From: Phycisphaerales bacterium
Lineage (GTDB): Bacteria > Planctomycetota > Phycisphaerae > UBA1845 > G020352895
NCBI GenBank assembly: GCA_020352895.1
Contig: CP070685.1
Coordinates: 2,387,975 to 2,425,483 of the forward strand
DNA length: 37,509 nt
Reading direction: 5' to 3'
This document shows, piece after piece, positions 31,084-37,509 of the stretch. The translations under genes were made by a program, and so were the position numbers. The notes under the pieces were generated by a model, which made no database searches, was not told the DNA's origin, and saw nothing but the letters and a program-made list of their open reading frames with translations. Positions within the stretch are counted from its first letter, which is position 1. Each line of letters starts with the position of its first letter.

Positions 31084-33252
31084 GTGAAACGGAGTTTCTT
31101 ATACAAAGCGGTCTTGCTCGGGATGGCTCTAGGGTGTGGCGGTTCGATGTCGGCCCCGGCCCGGGCGCAGACCCCGCCGGAGAACACGCGGTGTCTAAAC
31201 TGCCACGGAAATGAGAGCATTTCCACAATGGAGCCCGATCGGCGCCGGATGATGGTCCGGCCGCTTCCCGGTGAGGATCCCCGCGAGGAGCCCGCGAGCC
31301 TTTTCGTATCTCCAGAAACCTATGCACACTCCGTGCACCGGACCATCAGTTGCACTTCCTGCCATCAGGACTGCGACCGGCTGCCGCACCCGATTCGCAC
31401 CGAGCCGGCCCGTTGCGGTAACTGCCACTCCCTGCAGCAGGAGGAATACGCCGGCAGCGTGCACGGGCAGGCGTCCGCAGGAGGCGAGGGCCGGGCGGCC
31501 AGTTGCGCGGACTGTCATGGGACCCACGACATCATCTCTTCCCGCAATCCGCAGTCGCGCACGCACAAGCTGCAGCTGCCGTTCACCTGCGCCAAGTGCC
31601 ACTCGAACCCCCGCCTGATGGACGAGACGAAAGTCCATGAACCTCAAGCAGCCCAGCAGTACATCGACAGCATGCACGGTCGCGGCCTCATCGTCGACGG
31701 ACTGATCGTCGCTCCTTCCTGCAACGACTGCCACGGCGTGCACAACATTTGGCGCTCGACCGATCCTCGGTCAACCATCCACAAGGACAAGGTACCTCAC
31801 ACCTGCGGCAAGTGTCACCTTGGAGTGGAGAACATCTACCGCAACAGCATCCACGGACAACTGTTGCTTGCGGGGGACGAGCGGGGCCCCGTTTGTGCCA
31901 CCTGTCACACGGCCCACCAGATCATCAAGCCCGGAGTAGGCCCGTTCAAGCTGCAGAGCGATCAAAGGTGCGGGCAATGCCACGCCGATCGACTGGAGCG
32001 CTATCAGGAGACGTTCCACGGCAAGGCGATAGCTCTGGGTCTTCCCGACGTGGCGGCCTGCTACGATTGCCACGGACACCACGACATCGTTCCCATCGGT
32101 GATCCGGCGAGCCGCCTGGCAGGCGAGAACAAGCTGCGCACGTGCCGTCAGTGCCACCCGTATGCCACTGAGAAGTTCACCAGTTACATTGCCCACGCCG
32201 ACTATACTGATCGCGACCTATACCCCGTCCTTTACTGGACCTTCGTATTCATGACCACCATCGTGGTGGGTACCTTCGTTTTCTTCGGAGTACATACTCT
32301 CCTGTGGTTTGTCCGCTCCATCACTCTTTACGTGCGTGATCCCAAAGCGTTTCGGGAAGTCAAAGCCAAGACGCTCGAGGACCAGGAGATCTTCGTGCGG
32401 TTCCGCCCCTTCGAGCGCTTTCTGCACATCCTCGTGGTCATCAGCTTCCTGCTCCTGGTGGCCACGGGCATGCCGCTGAAGTTCTACTACACCGAATGGG
32501 CGCACTGGATGATCCGGATGATGGGAGGGTTGAAGGTGGCCGGGGCCCTGCATCGCCTGGGGGCGATCATCACGTTCGTCTATTTTGGGCTGCATCTTGC
32601 CACTCTGGTCCGAGCCTTCATCCGGCGCCGGCACGAATTCCGTGATCCTCGGACGGGGCGCTACAGCCTCAGGCAGTACATGCGGATAGCGTTCGGTCCG
32701 GAAATGCCCTTGCCCAACCTGGACGATCTGAGGGATTGGTGGTCACACCAGAAGTGGTTCTTCGGCCGCGGGCCCCGCCCTCAGTTCGATAAGTGGACGT
32801 ACTGGGAGAAGTTCGACTATTTCGCGGTCTTCTGGGGCGTGGCCATCATCGGGTTGAGCGGGCTGGTCATGTGGTTCCCCGCACAGTTTACGCGCATCCT
32901 TCCGGGCTGGATCATCAACGTTGCCCAGATCGTGCACAGCGACGAAGCCCTGCTCGCCGCGGGATTTATCTTCACGTTCCACTTCTTCAATGTGCATTTC
33001 CGCATGGAGAAGTTCCCCATGGACCCGGTGATCTTCTCGGGCCGCATGACTCGGGAGGAGATGCTACATGAACGCAAACGTTGGTTCGACCGCTTGTCGG
33101 CCGCGGGCGAGCTGGACAAGATTCGCCTGCGCGACGAGTGGTCGCAGTGGAAGCGCGTGATGCACCCTCTTGGGTTCCTGGCCTTCGGCATCGGCACGCT
33201 TCTGCTCGCCCTCATCTTCTTCGCCATGGGCTCGCGTCTGCTCGGTCACTGA
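31084..33252 (+). CDS. undecahaem cytochrome c - cytochrome b fusion, CbcL-like architecture, copy 2 (722 aa)
   Basis: A signal peptide (cleavage near PARA) is followed by eleven CXXCH motifs from residue 37 to about 357 (CLNCH to CRQCH), matching copy 1 in number and order. The membrane domain starts near residue 378 and contains the same landmarks: FLHILVVISF, LHRLGAIITFVYFGLHL, FDKWTYWEKFDYF and VHSDEALLAAGFIFTFHFFNVHFRMEKFP. Both copies end with a further membrane helix. The start is GTG at 31084 with no clear ribosome binding site, 59 bases after the redoxin gene. Two such enzymes in one operon may serve quinones or carriers of different potential. The direction of electron flow is not evident. 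Confidence 0.9.
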   Translation: MKRSFLYKAVLLGMALGCGGSMSAPARAQTPPENTRCLNCHGNESISTMEPDRRRMMVRPLPGEDPREEPASLFVSPETYAHSVHRTISCTSCHQDCDRLPHPIRTEPARCGNCHSLQQEEYAGSVHGQASAGGEGRAASCADCHGTHDIISSRNPQSRTHKLQLPFTCAKCHSNPRLMDETKVHEPQAAQQYIDSMHGRGLIVDGLIVAPSCNDCHGVHNIWRSTDPRSTIHKDKVPHTCGKCHLGVENIYRNSIHGQLLLAGDERGPVCATCHTAHQIIKPGVGPFKLQSDQRCGQCHADRLERYQETFHGKAIALGLPDVAACYDCHGHHDIVPIGDPASRLAGENKLRTCRQCHPYATEKFTSYIAHADYTDRDLYPVLYWTFVFMTTIVVGTFVFFGVHTLLWFVRSITLYVRDPKAFREVKAKTLEDQEIFVRFRPFERFLHILVVISFLLLVATGMPLKFYYTEWAHWMIRMMGGLKVAGALHRLGAIITFVYFGLHLATLVRAFIRRRHEFRDPRTGRYSLRQYMRIAFGPEMPLPNLDDLRDWWSHQKWFFGRGPRPQFDKWTYWEKFDYFAVFWGVAIIGLSGLVMWFPAQFTRILPGWIINVAQIVHSDEALLAAGFIFTFHFFNVHFRMEKFPMDPVIFSGRMTREEMLHERKRWFDRLSAAGELDKIRLRDEWSQWKRVMHPLGFLAFGIGTLLLALIFFAMGSRLLGH

Positions 33253-33860
33253 TACTTGGAGCACCCACCAGTACTCACGAGGCGCGACCTCCTATGCCGA
33301 CAGTATCCCGGTCGCTGGATGCGACAGGTTGCGTCAAGGAGAATGTCATGTCGAGAGTGCGAGTCGACGACGAGCACCGGGTGTCCGTCGAGCTGCTTCT
33401 TCCTGCTGGAAGCCCGCTTCCAAGGGCGGCCAGCCGCGCAAGTCTGACCGCGTCTGTTTGACCAGGATCCTGTTCGTGCTCAAAACGCCTTCCTCGGCAG
33501 GATTCCTGCCAGGATAGAGCTGCTGTGAGATGACCCAGTGGAACCGACTTCACGAGTGGCAACAGGCCGGTGTGTGTCAAAGATTCCATCGCCTCCTGCT
33601 GGAGCGACCCCGCCCGGCCAGCCCAGACGCAGTTGCCGATTAGTCGCGGGTCAGGCGGCGAGCATCGCCACGGTCACCCGCGTGGCAACGGCCACTTCGG
33701 CAGGTGCGGGCTGGGAGTCGTTGGCCCGGCTGCACGCGCCCGTACGCGGAAGAGACCCTCGCCAGCCGAGTCGACGTGCGATCGGCTGATGGCGACTACT
33801 CGACCGTGAGCCTGGGGCGCCGGAACCCAAGAGCTGCCAAGATTCACGGCGCTCTGAGTG
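33253..33860. other. intergenic region after the cytochrome operon
   Basis: No convincing gene is seen in these 608 bases. A hairpin GGCAGG-ATT-CCTGCC at 33496-33510 could end transcription of the operon. A 37-codon frame at 33348-33461 has AAGGAG before its ATG but an uninformative product, and I do not call it. The right half lies antisense to nothing recognisable. Confidence 0.45.
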
Positions 33861-36572
33861 TCATGGTTCTGGCTCGACCGGCGCGGTTGTAGGGTATGCC
33901 GTCGCCAGCATGGCCCGCCACCTGGCGGCCTGCTCGGGCTTGTCCCATGCTTCGTAAAGAGCGAGGACACGTTCCATCGCCTTGTGGGTGTCCTCATGGC
34001 GCTGCCCTCTGACTGCGTTGACGGTCGCGTAGCTCTCCAAGACCAGCGGCTCGGCCTCATCGAAGCGTCCCAGCGCCGTCAGACAGCTACCGAGCGTGCT
34101 CACCGTCATTGCAGCCTTCCAGTCGTTGCCCGGCCGCGTGTTTCGAAAGATCCCCACGGCTTCGCGCAGCAACGGCTCGGCCCGTGCATAGTCGCCCTTG
34201 GCAAGCAGCAGCGCCGCAAGGTTGCTGAGCACTGTCGCCACGGCGGGATGTTCATCGCCCAGAAGTCTGCGCCGCATGGCCAGCGCCTCGCCGTAGAGCG
34301 ATTCGGCGGCGGCGAAATCGCCCTTGAGCTTGAGCAACTCTCCGAGATTGTTTAAGGAAGTGGCCACATGCGGATGCTCCCGTCCGTAGCTTTTACGCGC
34401 GATAGCCAGCGCCTGACGATAGAGTGGCTCGGCCGCCGCGTAGTCCCCTTCCGCCTTGAGCAGGCCCGCCAGGTTATGCAGGGTCGAGGCCACCTGCGGG
34501 TGCTCATCGCCGAGCAGCTTGCGCCGGATGGTCAGCGCCTCACGATAGAGCGGCTCGGCGGCCGCGTAGTCACCCCTGGTTTTCAGCAACAACGCCAGGT
34601 TGTTCAGGCCGGTGGCCACGGCCGGGTGCTCATCACCCAGCGTCTTGCGCCGCAGAGCCAGCGCCTCACGAAACAGTGGCTCGGCGGCGGCATAGTCGCC
34701 CCTGTCCTTCAGCAGCATCGCCAGATTGTTCATCGCGGTGGTGACATACGGATGTTCAGGGCCAAGGGTCTTTCGGCGTATCGCAAGCGCCTCGCGATAT
34801 AGCGACTCGGCGGTCGAATAGTCCCCTTTGGTGTGCACCAGCGAGGCCAGGTTGTTCAGGCTCTCGGCCACGGCGGGGTGTTCCTCTCCGTACAGCCTCC
34901 GGCGCAGGTCCAGGGCCTCGCGGTGGAGCGGCTCGGCCGCAGCATACTGGCCCTGGGCGATGAGAAGGTTGGCCAAGTTGTTCAGGGTGTCAGCGACATC
35001 CGGGTGGTCTTCGACCAGCAACCGGCGTCGCAGGCTGAGCGCCTCTTCGTACAGCCCTCGCGCCGCCGCGAAGTCTCCTTTCTTGTGCAGCAGCCAGGCG
35101 AGATCGTGCAGGGACGCCGCCACCTCCAGATGCTCGTCGCCCAGCTCTCGTTGCCGCAGTCTCAGCGCGGTCCGGAGATGGGGCTCGGCTGCGGAATACT
35201 CCCCGAGTGCACGATACGTATTGCCGATCGTGGTGCGCAGAGCGGCTTCCACCAACGGCTGGTCGGGAAAGGCCCCGTCGATATCTGCCGCCGTTCGATC
35301 CAGCATGGCTTTGACGGTCATCTCTGTGCCCAGGGCCTCATACGGATCCACGGAGGCGAGCGTGTCGCTCAGGAACTTCGTCACGGCTTCGGCCTCGGCG
35401 CGACGCCGCTGGGCGCGCTGTTCGGCGGCGCGGGCGTGGTCGCGCTCGCCGGCGGCCTCAGTCCGGGCACTATCGGCCTGCACGTACAGCGAACTACTGA
35501 CGACCAACCCCCCCGTCAGGGCGACAAACAGCGCGGCCAGGGCAAAGAGCAGCGCTGTGTGGCGCCGGGCGAAGAGGCGCAGCAGATAGAAGACGCTCGG
35601 GGGACGCGCGAGAATGGCCTCGCCGGCGAGATAGTGCCGGATATCCTGGGCGAGTTGGGCCGCGGATTGATAGCGACGATCGCGGTCCTTCTCGAGGGCT
35701 TTCGATACGATCGTCTCCATATCGCCCTTCATGGCGGCGTTGACGGCGCTCAGGCGCCTTGGTTGCTGTTCGCGGATCACGGAGGTGACCTGGACCACGG
35801 TTCTGGAGGTCATGTCGTACGGAAGCTGGCCGGAAAGCATCTGATAGAGCATGACGCCGAGAGCATAGACATCGCTGCGGGTATCGATGTCGTGAGGATC
35901 GGCGACGCACTGTTCGGGGCTCATGTACAACAATGTTCCGACGAGCTGCCCGACTTCGGTCTGGAGGGTGGTGACGGCAAGATCCGAGTCGGTGGCGCGG
36001 GCTACGCCAAAGTCGATAATCTTGGCATGGCCTTGGGAATCCACAAGGATATTCCCGGGCTTCAAATCGCGGTGGATGATGCCTTTTTGATGGCCGTGAT
36101 GAACCGCGTCGCAGACGTGTGTGAACAGCTCGAGCCGTTCGCGCACAGAGCTTTTCTTCCCATGCACGTATTCGGTGATGGGCTTGGCATTGGGGATGTA
36201 CTCCATGGCGAAGAACGGCAACGGTCCCCCGCCGTCGTCGTATGTACCGGCCTCGTAGACCTGAGCTATACCCGGATGCCGCAACCGGGCAAGAACCTGC
36301 GATTCGTACTCAAACCGCCGCAGGGCCGAACGCGAGGTGACGCCCTGCTTCATAACCTTGACGGCTACGGCGCGGCGCGGACGTTCCTGAAGCGCCTCAT
36401 AGATGGTACCCATGCCGCCCGAGGCGATGATCCGCTTGATGTGAAAACGCCCGATGCGCTGGGGCATCCTGACGCGTTCCTCGGGTTGGATCGTTTCCGT
36501 CAACTTCTCCGGCATCGCATCTGCCCACTTCCTGTTCTGCGGATCGCGAGGGTGAGACTGGTCTGTGCTCAT
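33861..36572 (-). CDS. membrane Ser/Thr protein kinase with TPR array (903 aa)
   Basis: The ATG at 36570-36572 follows GAGGTGG, so it is preferred over one 18 bases upstream. The N-terminal kinase domain (about 45-310) has the glycine loop (ASGGMGTIYEA), the VAVKVMK lysine, HRDLKPGN, DFGVA and SPEQC, so it looks active. One membrane helix (about 337-360) separates it from a C-terminal array of about ten 42-residue TPR units (about 437-860) of the type YAAAEPLYREALAIRRK..LGDEHP.VA..LNNLA. This architecture is common in Planctomycetota. It probably senses or binds a ligand with the TPR domain outside and phosphorylates unknown cytoplasmic targets. Nothing ties it to the cytochrome locus beyond position. 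Confidence 0.93.
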   Translation of the reverse strand: MSTDQSHPRDPQNRKWADAMPEKLTETIQPEERVRMPQRIGRFHIKRIIASGGMGTIYEALQERPRRAVAVKVMKQGVTSRSALRRFEYESQVLARLRHPGIAQVYEAGTYDDGGGPLPFFAMEYIPNAKPITEYVHGKKSSVRERLELFTHVCDAVHHGHQKGIIHRDLKPGNILVDSQGHAKIIDFGVARATDSDLAVTTLQTEVGQLVGTLLYMSPEQCVADPHDIDTRSDVYALGVMLYQMLSGQLPYDMTSRTVVQVTSVIREQQPRRLSAVNAAMKGDMETIVSKALEKDRDRRYQSAAQLAQDIRHYLAGEAILARPPSVFYLLRLFARRHTALLFALAALFVALTGGLVVSSSLYVQADSARTEAAGERDHARAAEQRAQRRRAEAEAVTKFLSDTLASVDPYEALGTEMTVKAMLDRTAADIDGAFPDQPLVEAALRTTIGNTYRALGEYSAAEPHLRTALRLRQRELGDEHLEVAASLHDLAWLLHKKGDFAAARGLYEEALSLRRRLLVEDHPDVADTLNNLANLLIAQGQYAAAEPLHREALDLRRRLYGEEHPAVAESLNNLASLVHTKGDYSTAESLYREALAIRRKTLGPEHPYVTTAMNNLAMLLKDRGDYAAAEPLFREALALRRKTLGDEHPAVATGLNNLALLLKTRGDYAAAEPLYREALTIRRKLLGDEHPQVASTLHNLAGLLKAEGDYAAAEPLYRQALAIARKSYGREHPHVATSLNNLGELLKLKGDFAAAESLYGEALAMRRRLLGDEHPAVATVLSNLAALLLAKGDYARAEPLLREAVGIFRNTRPGNDWKAAMTVSTLGSCLTALGRFDEAEPLVLESYATVNAVRGQRHEDTHKAMERVLALYEAWDKPEQAARWRAMLATAYPTTAPVEPEP
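34010..35260 (-). repeat. 126-bp tandem coding repeats of the TPR array
   Basis: About ten degenerate 126-bp units encode the 42-residue TPR repeats of the kinase. The central units are the most alike, with recurring GCGGCCGAGCC-type blocks, which suggests recent internal duplication. Boundaries are approximate. Confidence 0.7.
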
Positions 36573-36945
36573 ACTCGCCCACCTCAGCATTGGGGGCTTG
36601 GGCCGTCACTGAAGCATACTGCCATAGCACGCCGGTGCCCGCACCGTCGCAGCTCATCCAGGCCGATGCAAACCACTCCTCCCCGCCCCGATCTCATGCC
36701 GACCGAGGCAGGGCCGAAGTCGGGCTCAGATCAGCGGAGGCCTTTTGAGACAGGCGCGATTCAAAGCCTAGCCCAGGGCCGTGACCTCGATTGTATCCTG
36801 AACCGCGGGCGCTCATCAAAGCGAAGCGTACTGGGCGCCTCGCGATTGCTTCACGTGGAACCCCCGGACCGCCCGGGCGGCCAGGATCTCTGGTAGCATG
36901 TTGGCTGGGCTTGGCGCGTACCTGCATTGCGGGAGAGAACGGCCA
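36573..36945. other. intergenic region between kinase and zinc-ribbon genes
   Basis: These 373 bases between two divergent genes hold promoters for both, presumably, but I recognise no specific element. Open frames here translate to low-complexity sequence. Confidence 0.4.
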
Positions 36946-37284
36946 ATGAAGGACCTAGCACCGGGTTGGCGCGTCCGATGTCTGACCTGCGGCTTGGCTA
37001 TCGATGCCGAACAGGCAGGAATCATCAGGCTCGGAGGCCGAGGCAAGTCATATAAGCTGGGCTGGTGCAGCCGCTGCAGGCGTGTTCGCTGCTTCGTCGT
37101 GGAGCGGAAGCCTCCCGTACCGAAGTGCCACAAGTGCGGCTACAACCTGCGCGGGAATGTCAGCGGGCGATGCCCGGAATGTGGCGAGCCGGTCATCTAC
37201 TGTCTGCACTGCGGCGAATATCTTCGCGATACGACCGACAACAGGTGCCCGGAGTGCGGCCGAGAATTGCCAGGGAAGCAGTAG
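36946..37284 (+). CDS. small multi-zinc-ribbon protein (112 aa)
   Basis: ATG at 36946 follows GGAGAG; a start 48 bases earlier is possible but less likely. Six CXXC pairs (CLTC, CSRC, CHKC, CPEC, CLHC, CPEC) form about three zinc ribbons. The block CGYNLRGNVSGRCPECG matches a motif I associate with many Planctomycetota proteins, usually at the N-terminus of short membrane or hypothetical proteins. Here there is no membrane helix, so it is probably cytoplasmic and may bind nucleic acid or protein. Its molecular role is unknown. It converges on the RodA/FtsW gene with 19 bases between them. Confidence 0.8.
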   Translation: MKDLAPGWRVRCLTCGLAIDAEQAGIIRLGGRGKSYKLGWCSRCRRVRCFVVERKPPVPKCHKCGYNLRGNVSGRCPECGEPVIYCLHCGEYLRDTTDNRCPECGRELPGKQ

Positions 37285-37303
37285 GACACTCCTACGCCAG
37301 TGG

Positions 37304-37509
37304 TCAATCATCTTCGTCGCCGAACTCGAAGGGCTTCTTGGCAAGGATGACGGGGCGGCGCTGATTGACATTGATCATGATGGCCGCGGCCAGGAAGCTG
37401 GTCAGCAGGCTGCTTCCACCAAAACTGACAAAAGGCAGGGTCAGCCCGGTAATGGGCATGATCCCCATGGTCATGCCGATGTTGACCAGAGCCTGCGAAG
37501 CGATCATCG
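37304..37509 (-). CDS. RodA/FtsW (SEDS) family glycosyltransferase, C-terminal fragment
   Basis: Only the last 67-68 codons are in the window; the gene continues past the right edge. The visible part contains the SEDS signature NIGMTMGIMPITGLTLPFVSFGGSSLL, followed by a final helix and an acidic tail ending FGDEDD. SEDS proteins polymerise peptidoglycan glycan strands with a class B penicillin-binding protein. RodA (elongation) and FtsW (division) cannot be separated on this fragment. It is a housekeeping gene and marks the edge of the respiratory island. Confidence 0.9.
   Translation of the reverse strand, partial: MIASQALVNIGMTMGIMPITGLTLPFVSFGGSSLLTSFLAAAIMINVNQRRPVILAKKPFEFGDEDD

Noticed and set aside
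33348-33461. 37-codon frame with AAGGAG at good spacing before its ATG
   Set aside because: Too short and featureless to support without conservation data; the ribosome-binding match may be chance.
34010-35260. Regular repeats suggesting a CRISPR array
   Set aside because: The 126-bp units are degenerate and encode in-frame TPR repeats; no short identical repeats with unique spacers are present.
34833-36896. Long plus-strand open frame (687 codons) opposite the kinase
   Set aside because: It is the antisense shadow of a clear kinase-TPR gene and its translation has no recognisable domain.

Overview
The window is a GC-rich bacterial chromosome segment, most likely from a member of the Planctomycetota (Phycisphaerae-like). 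The grounds are a 112-aa zinc-ribbon protein with the CGYNLRG/GRCPECG signature common in that group, a Ser/Thr kinase fused to a long tetratricopeptide array, and a small CPEF-type lipoprotein. The taxonomic call is inference; no rRNA or tRNA gene is visible.

Almost the whole window (about 1.4-33.3 kb) is one respiratory gene island. It encodes ten multihaem c-type cytochromes with 97 canonical CXXCH motifs and 8 CX3CH/CX4CH variants, about 105 potential c-haems. Layout: (i) 1-140, the start of an NHL-repeat protein leaving the window on the minus strand; (ii) 923-1171, a small lipoprotein; (iii) 1424-5498, a Cys-rich histidine kinase, an NtrC-type sigma-54 activator and a soluble ResB-like protein; (iv) 5941-13543, a candidate outer-membrane conduit: tetrahaem cytochrome, NHL lipoprotein, pentahaem lipoprotein, beta-barrel, second NHL lipoprotein, dodecahaem cytochrome; (v) 13907-17519, ResB and CcsA for System II cytochrome c maturation; (vi) minus strand 22712-17536, a 15-haem cytochrome, a redoxin-TPR protein, a Rieske protein, split cytochrome b (b6 and subunit IV) and an anchored pentahaem cytochrome, i.e. 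a modified bc complex; (vii) divergently, 23269-33252, an 11-haem cytochrome c/b fusion, a NapC/ImcH-like 12-haem cytochrome, two 15-haem cytochromes, a second redoxin-TPR protein and a second 11-haem c/b fusion. The right end (33861-37509) holds ordinary genes: the kinase-TPR protein, the zinc-ribbon protein and the C-terminus of a RodA/FtsW protein.

As a system, the two c/b fusions (architecture as in Geobacter CbcL), the NapC/ImcH-like protein and the bc complex are candidate quinone oxidoreductases in the inner membrane. The 15-haem cytochromes could carry electrons across the periplasm, and the barrel with its cytochromes and NHL lipoproteins could pass them through the outer membrane. 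This fits extracellular electron transfer, outward to minerals, humics or partners, or inward from an external donor. The sequence does not give the direction.

Four near-consensus sigma-54 promoters (-24 GG, ten bases, -12 GC) precede the left-edge NHL gene, the kinase/regulator operon and both divergent cytochrome operons. With the locally encoded NtrC-type activator they suggest one dedicated regulon. Promoters for the conduit operon and for resB-ccsA are less clear.
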